From an uncultured Collinsella sp. (GTDB lineage: Bacteria; Actinomycetota; Coriobacteriia; Coriobacteriales; Coriobacteriaceae): DNA of 64,000 nucleotides. Positions 18,105-26,236 of this stretch are shown one piece after another. The notes below the pieces were generated by a model. That model was given only the letters and a program-made list of their open reading frames with translations, ran no database searches and was not told the DNA's origin. Made by a program: the position numbers and the translations under genes. The stretch lies in the NCBI GenBank assembly GCA_902479135.1, contig CABSNU010000007.1, forward strand, positions 1 through 64,000. The letters are read 5' to 3'. The stretch's first letter is position 1. Each line of letters begins with the position of its first letter.

Positions 18105-19442
18105 TTAGGAGTTCGCCAGGTAGTGCTTGATCTCCCACTCGGTGATCGTAGACTCAAACTTATGCCACTCGTCGCGCTTCTTTTTGAGGAAGAAACTGTG
18201 GATGTGTTCGCCGAGGGCATCCTTCATAAACTGCGAGTCCTCAAACACGTCGAGCGCCTCTTTGAGCGAGCGCGGCAGCGGCGCGTAGCCGGCCTCGACC
18301 ATCTGGCGGTCGGTGAGCTTGAGCGTCTCGGCCGTGGCCTCGGGCGGGAGCTCCAGCTTGCGCTCGATGCCGTCCAGACCAGCCGCCAGCGTGACGGCGT
18401 TGACCAGGTACGGGTTGGCCATGGGGTCGGGGCTGCGAAGCTCGATGCGCGTGGACAGCTGCTTGCCGGGCTTGTAGACCGGAATGCGGACCATACTCGC
18501 GCGGTTGCGCAGGCCCCACGTGGCGTACTGCGGCACGGAGTCGCCACCCGTGGTGATGCGCTTGTACGAGTTGACCGTGGGGTTGGTGATGGCGCTGATC
18601 TCGCGCGCGTGCGCCAGGATGCCGGCCATGTAGTGCTTGGCGATATCGGAGAGGTGGTACTTCTCGTCGTCCTCGCCCCAAAAGACGTTGTTGCCGTCAT
18701 GGTCGAACAGCGACTGGCACAGGAACATGGCGCTGCCGTCCTCGCCCGCCAACGGCTTGGGCATAAAGGAGGCGTGGCAACCGCTCTCGTAGGCCTGCTG
18801 CTTAATGATGAGTTTGGCCGTGGTGATGGCGTCGGACATGCTCAGGGCCTCGGCGTGACGCAGGCTCATGCCGTGCTGCGAGCGACCGGCGGCGTGGAAG
18901 GTGTACTCCACGGGCACGGACATCTTCTCGAGCGTGAGGACCGTGTTGCGACGCAGGTCGCGGGCGGCATCGCTCACCGAAAGATCGAAGTAGCCCACGT
19001 TGTCGAGCGGCTCGGGCGTGTGCTCGTCGGGGAAGTAGTAATACTCCAGCTCGGCACCCACGTTGAGCAGATAGCCAGCCTTCTCGGCCTTGCGGAACAT
19101 GCGGCGCAGGGCATCGCGCGGGTCGCCGGCAAACGGCTTGCGATCGGGAGTGCACACGTCGCAGAACACGCGGGCTACGCCGTTGTGGCTCGGGCGCCAC
19201 GGCAGGATCTGGAAGGTCGAAGCATCGGGGAACGCCAGCATGTCGGCTTCCTCGGGCGTGGCAAAGCCCTCGATAGCGGAGCCGTCAAAGCCAATACCCT
19301 CCTCAAAAGCGACCTCGAGGTCCTCGGGGCTAATGGCAAAGTTCTTGAGGCGGCCGAGAATGTCGACAAACCACAGACGCACAAAGCGGATGTCACGCTG
19401 CTCTACGGAGCGGAGTACGTAATCGATGTTCTGCTGGTTCAT
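18105..19442 (-). CDS. glnA: Glutamine synthetase type I (GSI-alpha)
   Basis: A 445-residue type I glutamine synthetase that makes glutamine from glutamate, ammonia and ATP in a dodecamer. Signatures seen include EEGIGFDGSAIEGF, the ATP-binding KPLAGEDGSAMF and NPTVNSYKRI. The region where adenylylated enzymes carry Tyr in NLYDLPPE reads RKLELPPE, so the regulated Tyr is absent and the length fits GSI-alpha. This form is normally controlled by feedback and transcription rather than adenylylation. The ATG has GGGGAG upstream. The GlnR-like gene follows on the same strand. Confidence 0.96.
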   Translation of the reverse strand: MNQQNIDYVLRSVEQRDIRFVRLWFVDILGRLKNFAISPEDLEVAFEEGIGFDGSAIEGFATPEEADMLAFPDASTFQILPWRPSHNGVARVFCDVCTPDRKPFAGDPRDALRRMFRKAEKAGYLLNVGAELEYYYFPDEHTPEPLDNVGYFDLSVSDAARDLRRNTVLTLEKMSVPVEYTFHAAGRSQHGMSLRHAEALSMSDAITTAKLIIKQQAYESGCHASFMPKPLAGEDGSAMFLCQSLFDHDGNNVFWGEDDEKYHLSDIAKHYMAGILAHAREISAITNPTVNSYKRITTGGDSVPQYATWGLRNRASMVRIPVYKPGKQLSTRIELRSPDPMANPYLVNAVTLAAGLDGIERKLELPPEATAETLKLTDRQMVEAGYAPLPRSLKEALDVFEDSQFMKDALGEHIHSFFLKKKRDEWHKFESTITEWEIKHYLANS

Positions 19443-19507
19443 GTCGCTCCCCTTTCTTTCGGGCGGGTTTCGACTGGTCTATATCGCAGATACTATCGCA
19501 GAAAAAT

Positions 19508-19523
19508 GTTTCCGCAGGGTTAA
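19508..19523 (-). promoter_or_regulatory. GlnR-box-like site upstream of glnA
   Basis: On the minus strand the sequence reads TTAAC-N6-GAAAC, matching the actinobacterial GlnR consensus gTnAC-N6-GaAAC except for the first base. It is 66-81 bases upstream of the glnA ATG and precedes a TAGTAT -10-like hexamer. This is the expected position for nitrogen control by the neighbouring GlnR-like protein. Confidence 0.5.
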
Positions 19524-19575
19524 AGCGTATCAAGCGCTCAAAAAACGTGGGCGAACAGGCTGGTATGACAAGTGA

Positions 19576-19947
19576 TTATCGCTCGGATTCGGAAACAATT
19601 TGCCTACACGCTCGTTCCAGCGCCGGAAACTCCATCGTCACCGCATCCCAAACAACCGATCGGTCGACATTGCAGTAATCATGCGCGAGGTAATTTCTCA
19701 TGCCGATAATTCCACGCCACTCAATTTCGGGATGAAGCCGCTGCGAGCGTTCCGACAACTTGCCCGCTTCTTCCGTCACCCTAAGCGCGCACATCAAAAG
19801 GGAGTCCGCCAACGCCCTCGTCCGCACGTCATTCGCATGCAGAAACTCATCCTCGGTGATATCAAAAGCCTTGATGCGCTCGTTCGTTTCAGCGATGGCC
19901 TCCAAGACCTCTTGGGCGCGGAGGCCGTCTGACTTACGCGCGATCAT
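19576..19947 (-). CDS. hepT: HepT-like ribonuclease toxin (MNT/HepT system)
   Basis: A 123-residue all-helical HEPN protein of the HepT (DUF86) family. The catalytic/modified motif RX4HXY is present as Arg84, His89 and Tyr91 (RNYLAHDY). Known HepT toxins are RNases inactivated when MntA adds AMP to the Tyr. It overlaps the end of the mntA-like gene by 14 bases, with GGAGTG before the ATG, so translation is coupled. Gene order antitoxin-toxin is typical. The full motif suggests an active toxin. Confidence 0.9.
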   Translation of the reverse strand: MIARKSDGLRAQEVLEAIAETNERIKAFDITEDEFLHANDVRTRALADSLLMCALRVTEEAGKLSERSQRLHPEIEWRGIIGMRNYLAHDYCNVDRSVVWDAVTMEFPALERACRQIVSESER

Positions 19948-20428
19948 AAATGATCACTCCTTCGCGCTCGATTACCGCGGCAAGATCGTCATCAAGATCG
20001 TCACTCGAAACGAGGTCGACCTGCCTCCCGGTTTCTTTGCGCACCGCCTCACCAAACGCCGACAACGCGAAAAGACCAAAGCCCTGCTCGCGATCAACTT
20101 CGAGACGTAAGTCGATATCGCTATCGGCACGCGCTTCGCCACGGGCATACGAACCAAAAAGAATCACGGTTTTGATGGCGGGAATCGAGCTGGCTGCCTC
20201 GCGGACGGCGGACTCAATCTGGGCAGTATCCAAAATGCCCACCGCGACGCTTTCGCTCGCAGAGCTTTTACCGAGTGAAGGAACAAACGGCAGTGAGCGC
20301 TCGCGCAGCATCTGTCTCATAAACATATTGACCGCAACAGACGAAGTCATGCCAAGTTCTTCGCACAGCTCGGCAAATGAATCTTTAATTGACGAGTCCA
20401 CTCGCACACTCAACACAGACGCAGCCAT
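19934..20428 (-). CDS. mntA: RelB/DinJ-MntA fusion antitoxin (nucleotidyltransferase)
   Basis: A 164-residue protein with two parts. Residues 1-50 resemble a RelB/DinJ antitoxin DNA-binding domain (LSVRVDSSIKDSFAELCEELGM, then VNMFMRQMLRERSLPF). Residues about 65-164 are a minimal nucleotidyltransferase with GSX10DXD (Gly92-Ser93, Asp104, Asp106) and a third Asp138 (RQVDLVS), as in MntA, which AMPylates HepT. RelB/DinJ normally pairs with RelE/YafQ toxins; here the partner is HepT, so the domain may supply operator binding. The ATG has AGGAGGT upstream. The fusion is unusual in my experience. Confidence 0.85.
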   Translation of the reverse strand: MAASVLSVRVDSSIKDSFAELCEELGMTSSVAVNMFMRQMLRERSLPFVPSLGKSSASESVAVGILDTAQIESAVREAASSIPAIKTVILFGSYARGEARADSDIDLRLEVDREQGFGLFALSAFGEAVRKETGRQVDLVSSDDLDDDLAAVIEREGVIIYDRA

Positions 20429-20470
20429 GGATACCTCCTGTATGACATTGTCTATATATTATCACACGGA

Positions 20471-21493
20471 CTAGCGCGAGGTCGAAGCGCGGTGTTCGAT
20501 GTGGCCGGGGATCTCGATGCGCTTGGGGGCGAGCTTTGCGGCATCGCCCACCGTAGTGGTAACGACGTCGATGCGCTCGGACAGGCGCTCGACTACGCGC
20601 TCGGCAATGGTAAGGGTGTCTTGCGCGGCCGTGGTCACACCGCCAAAGAGCACGTGGTTCCAGGGGTAATCGTCAAACGTCGCGATCTTGAGGCCAGCCG
20701 GCAACGAGGGTCCCAACTGCGCCAGCGCCTCGGTCAGACGCAGAAAGACCAGGCCGTTGACGGCAATGAGGCCAAGCTTTTTGCCCGCATAGTCGCGGAT
20801 GGTCTCGTCCAGGCGACTGACACCCGTGGCGCCACCGTCGGCCAGGGTGACGACCTCGCCCGCAAGACCGCGGCGCGAAAGCTCGTCGGCAAAGGCCTCG
20901 GCGCGCTCGCGACGCACGGGGCTGTCATCGCTTGCCTCGGTGAGCAGGCACAGGCGTTCACTGCCCGCGACAGCCAAGGCGTCTACCAGGCCGGCGACCA
21001 GCTCACGGTTGTTGGAGGTCACCAGATCGACACCGCCGGCGGCAATATCGCGGTCGAGCAGCACGACGGGCAAGCGTCCCGCTGCCGCGGCGATCGCCTC
21101 GTCATTGCCGCCGCAGGTGTTGACGACCAGGCCGTCCACGCCGGCATCGATAAGTCTGGTGAGCGACTCTGCTTCCTTGGCGGAATCATTGCCGCTAATG
21201 GCCGTCATGAGTGAGCAGCCGCGCGCGGCGGCGCTGGCGGAAAGCCCTTCGAGCATGGCGCTCGAGAACGGGTTGGCGATATCGGCCAGGATCACGCCGA
21301 TGAGGTTGGTGCGCGAGCTGCGAAGGTTGCGCGCGGCGGCACGCGGGCGATAGCCAGTGCGCTCGATGACCGCCGCGATGCGGGCACGTGTTTCCTCGGT
21401 CATCTGCCCGGGGCGGTTGTTGAGATAGCGCGAGACCGTGGCCGGGCTCACGCCCGCCTCGGCGGCAATATCCTTGATTCTCATCTGCGCCAT
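20471..21493 (-). CDS. LacI family transcriptional regulator
   Basis: A 340-residue LacI/GalR repressor. The N-terminal helix-turn-helix reads IKDIAAEAGVSPATVSRYLN with the hinge helix following, and residues about 60-335 form the periplasmic-binding-like ligand domain (NLIGVILADIANPFSSAMLEGL). The operator and ligand cannot be read; no sugar genes are adjacent, so it may act in trans. I chose the start at 21493, with GGGGTG upstream; an ATG three codons later is possible. A T/A-rich promoter-like tract lies upstream. Confidence 0.9.
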   Translation of the reverse strand: MAQMRIKDIAAEAGVSPATVSRYLNNRPGQMTEETRARIAAVIERTGYRPRAAARNLRSSRTNLIGVILADIANPFSSAMLEGLSASAAARGCSLMTAISGNDSAKEAESLTRLIDAGVDGLVVNTCGGNDEAIAAAAGRLPVVLLDRDIAAGGVDLVTSNNRELVAGLVDALAVAGSERLCLLTEASDDSPVRRERAEAFADELSRRGLAGEVVTLADGGATGVSRLDETIRDYAGKKLGLIAVNGLVFLRLTEALAQLGPSLPAGLKIATFDDYPWNHVLFGGVTTAAQDTLTIAERVVERLSERIDVVTTTVGDAAKLAPKRIEIPGHIEHRASTSR

Positions 21494-21618
21494 AGCGCAC
21501 CCCGTTTCCCAACTGTCGGCAGCCTGAGCCATTTTAGGCATTTTTTTAAAAATCTCGCTTGCAAAACGCTGTAGGTGAGCAGCATCGTTTTTGCGTCTCG
21601 AGCAGATGCGGTGATGGG

Positions 21619-22311
21619 CTAGATAGACGAGTCTTTAGGCAGCTCAAAGTAGTCGGGATACAAGGCGATAACCGGGCCCTGCTCCTCGGGCATCAGGTGC
21701 AAGTGCGTCTCTGCTAGATAGCTCGCCGTGTCGGTATCGCCCCTCTTAATGGCCTCGAGAATCCGGCGATGCTGCCGACGAATCGGCTCCCAATCCAGAT
21801 CCTGCGACACCATACGCAACCAGTTGTATCGCTCAAAATGTGTGTTGACGCTCTTCATCCAATCCCACAACATGTGGCGACCGGCAATCACAAAACACGT
21901 CTCGTGGAACAGGTTGTCCAGGTCAAAGAAACGACGCGTTTCGCGATGGTCGAGCGACTCGGACTCGGTAAGAATCTGCTCGAGCCGATGCTTTTGCTCG
22001 GGCGTAGCGGCCGAACAGCATTTAATAAGCACGCTTCTCTCGAGCTTCTCGCGCAAGAAACAGGCATTCTCGGCGTGTTCCATGCTGATCTTAGAGACGT
22101 AGGTGCCGCTCTTGGGACGCGTTTCCACCAGCTCTTGCTCGCGCAGGCGCACAAAGGACTCACGAATGGGCGTGCGCCCGATTCCCGTCTCCTTTTCCAG
22201 ACCAATCGCCGAAAGGCGCGTGCCGGGCTTGAGCTCGGCATAGATGATCTTGGAGCGCAGTGCGTTGTATGCCTGGTCTTGCAGGCTCTGATAATGCTGG
22301 TGTTGTTCCAT
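21619..22311 (-). CDS. GntR family regulator with FCD domain
   Basis: A 230-residue FadR/GntR regulator. Residues about 8-75 form the winged helix (AYNALRSKIIYAELKPGTRLS, GIGRTPIRESFVRL). The rest is an FCD-type helical effector domain with His residues at FHETC and THLHLM-like positions that usually bind a metal and a carboxylate ligand. I chose the ATG at 22311 with GAGGG upstream. The regulated pathway is not evident from neighbours. Confidence 0.88.
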   Translation of the reverse strand: MEQHQHYQSLQDQAYNALRSKIIYAELKPGTRLSAIGLEKETGIGRTPIRESFVRLREQELVETRPKSGTYVSKISMEHAENACFLREKLERSVLIKCCSAATPEQKHRLEQILTESESLDHRETRRFFDLDNLFHETCFVIAGRHMLWDWMKSVNTHFERYNWLRMVSQDLDWEPIRRQHRRILEAIKRGDTDTASYLAETHLHLMPEEQGPVIALYPDYFELPKDSSI

Positions 22312-22418
22312 AAAGCCCTCGGATGAAGCCCACGGTTTGTCGAATATCACCACGTAATACTATCGCATCGACACGCCCCAGCTCCCAATCAGTCTTTTTG
22401 GGACGGGGCTCTTTTGGT

Positions 22419-23672
22419 CTATGAGTGCTCGTATTTCGTAGCGCGGCCTGTCCCCTGCTTTACAATTGCGCTTCGACCAATCAGCGATTCGAGCGCCGCC
22501 AACGTCCGCATGCGGCTCAGCCCCGTCTGTTTTTCAATCTCGCTTCGCGACATAATTCGCCCGCCCGACAAGGCCTTGAGAACCTGGGCCTCTTCCTCGG
22601 ACCCTTCAAAGGCATCGGTAACGGGCAATGTGACGGCCACCATGCCGCCGCGAACATCAAAAATTGGTTGATTGATCGAATCGCGATAGGCACGTCTAAT
22701 GCGCGCGATTCCCGTACCAAATTTCTCGATGTAATCCAGCTTTAAGAAGGCCTCTGCAACGATGGGGTTTCTGAGCACGGATATCTGCCCATACAGGTAT
22801 TGTTCCGTCGTCAAACCGGCGGGCAGCGATCCGGGGGAGGTCACAACGACACGATTATCGTACAGGGCAATTTGAACGTTCGCTCGAACGTCCCACGTCC
22901 GATGCACCAAAGCGTTTGCAACAGCTTCGCGGAATGCCTCAAGAGGAATTCGATCGGTTTGGACGCGCTCCATCCCTTCGATACGCTCATAACGGTAGTA
23001 GCGTGCAAACATAGCCACCGCCCTGTCCACCTGCTCAATTGCGGATACATTTGTCGCCGCCTCGCGATCCAAGATCACATCCTCGGTATCGCCAAAACGG
23101 ACGCAGTCGATGCCCGGAAAATCATTCTTATCCGCCAAAATCGCCGCAGCGTTGGTATAGCCGTCCTTGCCAAGCAAGCGAAGCGTGCGCATGATATCCG
23201 GCGTTAGCTCGGAAATGCCGAGGTGTTCAACACACTTATGCTCGAGCGTATGAAAGCCCAAGTTCTGGCGAGCCGATGTGAGCGCGTCGAACGTTACGTT
23301 GCTGCCTTCGAGCGTCAGCCTGCCATACTCAAACCGGTCGACCTCCACCGTTGCCGAATCGTTTCGTCTGTAGGCCTTTCCCTTGCTTCGATAGGGTTTG
23401 TCCTGCCCCTCATAAACCGTAAGGATTACGGTCCCGTGTTTCTCATCGGGCTCAAGCGAGTAACGGGGCGCGGGATCAAGACTGTCGTTAATCATGTTCT
23501 CGATGCGCAGGCATTCTGCAACCGGATCCGCAAGGCCGACAGCCACGCCATCGTCATCAACGCCAAACTCAATCTTGCCCGTCCCGTAGTTTGCATAGGC
23601 GCTCACCGTTTTAAGAAACGTCGGCGTAACGCTTTCCTTGTATTCGACTGTAGGGCTCTCTCTAACAACCAT
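22419..23672 (-). CDS. AlbA_2/Schlafen-like putative DNA-binding regulator
   Basis: A 417-residue protein of the 'ATP-dependent/RNA-binding domain' regulator group. Residues about 5-110 fit the AlbA_2 (Schlafen AAA_4-like) fold (PTVEYKESVTPTFLKTVSAYAN, GKIEFGVDDDGVAVGL). The middle carries the HATPase_c_4-like region with RIPLEAFREAVANALVHRTW, and the C-terminus a small winged helix (GGRIMSRSEIEKQTGLSRMRT). I chose the ATG at 23672, with GAGGGGG eight bases upstream; nine further codons are open. Repeated motifs in the 170 bases upstream suggest autoregulation. Confidence 0.8.
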   Translation of the reverse strand: MVVRESPTVEYKESVTPTFLKTVSAYANYGTGKIEFGVDDDGVAVGLADPVAECLRIENMINDSLDPAPRYSLEPDEKHGTVILTVYEGQDKPYRSKGKAYRRNDSATVEVDRFEYGRLTLEGSNVTFDALTSARQNLGFHTLEHKCVEHLGISELTPDIMRTLRLLGKDGYTNAAAILADKNDFPGIDCVRFGDTEDVILDREAATNVSAIEQVDRAVAMFARYYRYERIEGMERVQTDRIPLEAFREAVANALVHRTWDVRANVQIALYDNRVVVTSPGSLPAGLTTEQYLYGQISVLRNPIVAEAFLKLDYIEKFGTGIARIRRAYRDSINQPIFDVRGGMVAVTLPVTDAFEGSEEEAQVLKALSGGRIMSRSEIEKQTGLSRMRTLAALESLIGRSAIVKQGTGRATKYEHS

Positions 23673-23714
23673 ATGCACAACCCCCTCGTTTCGTACCATT
23701 CATAACCGTATTAT

Positions 23715-23843
23715 AAGACGAAAACCGTTTGCGTACTGATTTATTCAAGACGCAAACGGTTTTCGTCTTGATTTACGTACGGAATTAAGACGCATATTTC
23801 GCTTTCGTATGACTCAATATCGGACGCAGACTGTTTTCGTCTG
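23715..23843. promoter_or_regulatory. Repeated operator-like sites upstream of the AlbA_2 gene
   Basis: A perfect 20-bp inverted repeat (23715-23734 with 23750-23769) of ACGCAAACGGTTTTCGTCTT and its complement, separated by 15 bases. A third related copy, GACGCAGACTGTTTTCGTCT, is at 23823-23842, and a weaker one, GACGCA-N8-TTTCGTAT, begins at 23789. The cluster is 43-170 bases upstream of the AlbA_2 start. Repeated, inverted and direct copies argue for a protein-binding array rather than a terminator. Confidence 0.6.
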
Positions 23844-23871
23844 TCAATACGTCTGCAATCCAAACGAAAAA

Positions 23872-23899
23872 AGCCCCGAGCTCGTATGAACTCGGGGCT
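23872..23899 (-). terminator. Terminator of the flavoenzyme gene
   Basis: Stem AGCCCCGAG/CTCGGGGCT with a ten-base loop, followed on the minus strand by TTTTTTCG. It is the end of the transcript from the gene at 24039-25988. Confidence 0.85.
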
Positions 23900-23989
23900 C
23901 TTTGTGCCGCACATCTATGAGAGGAGATATTCGATGCGTACGGGCGCTACTCCATGAAGCCGCAATGGTGCGATGGGACCAGGTTTACA

Positions 23990-24021
23990 TGCACCAAGTT
24001 GGTGCAAAGTAACCTGTCCCC
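23990..24021. repeat. TGCACCAA palindrome with CCTGTCCCC
   Basis: Inverted repeat TGCACCAA-G-TTGGTGCA at 23990-24006, then CCTGTCCCC and a further ATGCACCAA. It has the same CCTGTCCCC centre seen in the R1 repeats. It lies 18 bases after the flavoenzyme stop. Confidence 0.55.
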
Positions 24022-24038
24022 ATGCACCAAAGGGTTGA

Positions 24039-25988
24039 CTAGAGCTCGCAGGCAACCTTGTAGCCATCGCCGATGGCGTCGCGGATGTTGCCGCACTTGT
24101 TGGCATCGCCCAGCACGTGGGTGGCAACACCGGCTGCAGCCAGGTCGTCGGCCAGCTTGGTATTGGGACGATAGCCCATGGCAAGCACCAGCGTATCGGC
24201 ACCGGTGATGGTGTGGACCTCGCCGTCCTTCTCGTAGCTGATGGTATCCTCGGTAATCTCGGTCACCTTGGCCTCGGTCAGCACGTGGACGCCCTTGGAG
24301 AGCATGCGCGTGATGAGCACCGCGCGACCGGCGCCGCCCTCGTTAGCGGCGAGCGTCTTGGTCATCTCGATAACGGTGACATCGCGATTGGCCGGCGACA
24401 GGTCGTTGACCAGCGGGGCCAGGTAATCGGCCGTCTCGCAGCCAACGGTGCCACCGCCCACGATGACGATCTTCTTGCCCGGGAAGGCGTTGCCACCCAA
24501 CAGGTCATCAGCCGTCATGACCTGCTTAAAGCCCTGCATAAAGGCCGGAGCGATAGGCTCGGCGCCATAGGCCAGGACAACCTCGTACCCAGCGTAGTCA
24601 CGCTGAATGTCCTCGGCCGAAAGCTCGGTACCAAAGACGCACTTCACGCCGGCCTCGGCCAGGCGGCGATACTGGTACTTGATCACGCGGGTGAGCTCCT
24701 GCTTTGCCGGCGGAACGGCCGCGATGCGCATCTCGCCGCCCGGCTCGTCCTGCTTGTCCACGAGCACCACGTTATGTCCGCGCTTGGCAGCAATGAACGC
24801 CGCCTCCATGCCAGCGGGACCGGCGCCCACAACGAGCACGTTCTTGGCCTCGGCGGCAGGCTCGTAACCGGCCTCGTCGCGCTCGACATCGGGGTTAACG
24901 GTGCAGGAGATGCGCTTGCCAAACATAATGCCGTTCAGACAGCGCAGGCAGCCGATGCAGGGGCGGATCTCGTCGGCGTTGCCGGCAGCCGCCTTGTTGC
25001 AGAACTCAGCATCGCACAGATTGGCGCGGCCCATCATGCAGATGTCGGCGGCACCGTCCTCGATCAGCTCCTCGGCAATCCATGCCTCGTTGATGCGGCC
25101 GACCGTGGCGACGGGAATGTTGACGTGCTTTTTGATCTCACGCGAGCAGGCGGCGTGCGAGGCCTGCTGCGTGCCGGCGGCGGGAATTGCGGAGCCGCGC
25201 TTGATGGTGGTGCCGCCCGACACGTGGATCATGTCGACGCCGGCCTTCTCCAGGCGACGCGAGACGTAGATCATATCGTTGAGGGTCAGGCCGCCATCGG
25301 TGTACTCATCGCCCGAGATACGAACGTCGATGATGAAGTCCTTGCCGCAGCGCTCGCGAATCTCGGCGATGACCTCGAGCAGGAAACGCATACGGGCATC
25401 GAGCGAGCCGCCGTACTCGTCGGTACGCTTGTTGTAGAGCGGGGTCAAGAAGCCGCCGAGCATGCCGTGGGCGTGGGCAGCATGGACCTCGACGCCATCG
25501 ACGCCGGCCTTCTGCATACGCACGGCAGCGTCGCCAAACTGGTGCGTGAGCTCGTGAATCTCGTCAACCGTGATGGGGCGCGGTGCCTCGCGGGCATAGG
25601 ACGGGCCCACGAAGGACGGGGCGATTAGACGCGGCGTGCCCGGAATGTTGAAGGCCATGTAGGCGGGGTGGAAGAGCTGCGGCATGATCTTGCAGCCATA
25701 CTCGTGCACGGCGGCGGCGAGCTTTTCCCAACCGGGAATGAACGTGTCGTCGTAGCAGCACATGTCGCCCGGCAGGTAGGTATAGGTGGGCTCGACCGTC
25801 ACGACCTCGGTGATGATCAGGCCCACGCCACCCTTGGCGCGAGCGCGGTAGTGGTCGACCAAGTCGTCGGTCACATAGCCATGATCGGCCAGGTTCGTGG
25901 ATACCGGCGGCATAAAGACGCGGTTCTTAACCTCGGTCGTACCGACCTTGATCGGGCTAAAGAGCATCGGGTAGGCGGAGGACTCCAT
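24039..25988 (-). CDS. Old Yellow Enzyme / 2,4-dienoyl-CoA reductase-like flavoenzyme
   Basis: A 649-residue NADH:flavin oxidoreductase. The N-terminal FMN-binding TIM barrel (about 1-345) has HAAHAHGMLGGFLTPLYNKRTDEYGG. A 4Fe-4S motif follows (CIGCLRC then Cys 11-12 residues on, about 350-375), then FAD- and NAD(P)-binding Rossmann folds (VVGAGPAGMEAAF near 395; IVGGGTVGCETADY near 530). This architecture matches 2,4-dienoyl-CoA reductase, trimethylamine dehydrogenase and gut BaiCD/BaiH-like enzymes that reduce activated C=C bonds. I chose the ATG at 25988 with GGAAGC upstream. The true substrate is not visible. Confidence 0.9.
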   Translation of the reverse strand: MESSAYPMLFSPIKVGTTEVKNRVFMPPVSTNLADHGYVTDDLVDHYRARAKGGVGLIITEVVTVEPTYTYLPGDMCCYDDTFIPGWEKLAAAVHEYGCKIMPQLFHPAYMAFNIPGTPRLIAPSFVGPSYAREAPRPITVDEIHELTHQFGDAAVRMQKAGVDGVEVHAAHAHGMLGGFLTPLYNKRTDEYGGSLDARMRFLLEVIAEIRERCGKDFIIDVRISGDEYTDGGLTLNDMIYVSRRLEKAGVDMIHVSGGTTIKRGSAIPAAGTQQASHAACSREIKKHVNIPVATVGRINEAWIAEELIEDGAADICMMGRANLCDAEFCNKAAAGNADEIRPCIGCLRCLNGIMFGKRISCTVNPDVERDEAGYEPAAEAKNVLVVGAGPAGMEAAFIAAKRGHNVVLVDKQDEPGGEMRIAAVPPAKQELTRVIKYQYRRLAEAGVKCVFGTELSAEDIQRDYAGYEVVLAYGAEPIAPAFMQGFKQVMTADDLLGGNAFPGKKIVIVGGGTVGCETADYLAPLVNDLSPANRDVTVIEMTKTLAANEGGAGRAVLITRMLSKGVHVLTEAKVTEITEDTISYEKDGEVHTITGADTLVLAMGYRPNTKLADDLAAAGVATHVLGDANKCGNIRDAIGDGYKVACEL

Positions 25989-26107
25989 ACAGGCTTCCTT
26001 TCGTTTGAGCCGCTCGGCGGCAGTTGCTAACGTACCTATCGTATCAGTATCCGCCGCATTCGCACTCGCTCGCACTCCCCACCTTCAATCCCGACCCTCA
26101 CAAAAAA

Positions 26108-26172
26108 GTTGCGGTGGAATACGGAGTAGATGAGGCTTTTGACAGGCAAAACAGTCCGTATTTCACCGCAAC
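26108..26172. repeat. Palindromic repeat R3, copy a
   Basis: Arms GTTGCGGTGGAATACGGA (26108-26125) and TCCGTATTTCACCGCAAC (26155-26172), one G-T-type mismatch, with a 29-base loop. A near-identical second copy is at 34518-34582; the conserved loop reads GTAGAT...CAAAACAG in both. It lies 65 bases past the kdpC stop. Confidence 0.8.
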
Positions 26173-26236
26173 TGATGGGCGGGGTGGAATTGAGGGCTCA
26201 GATAGTCAGTCACGCCCTCATCCGCCACTTCCTCAC

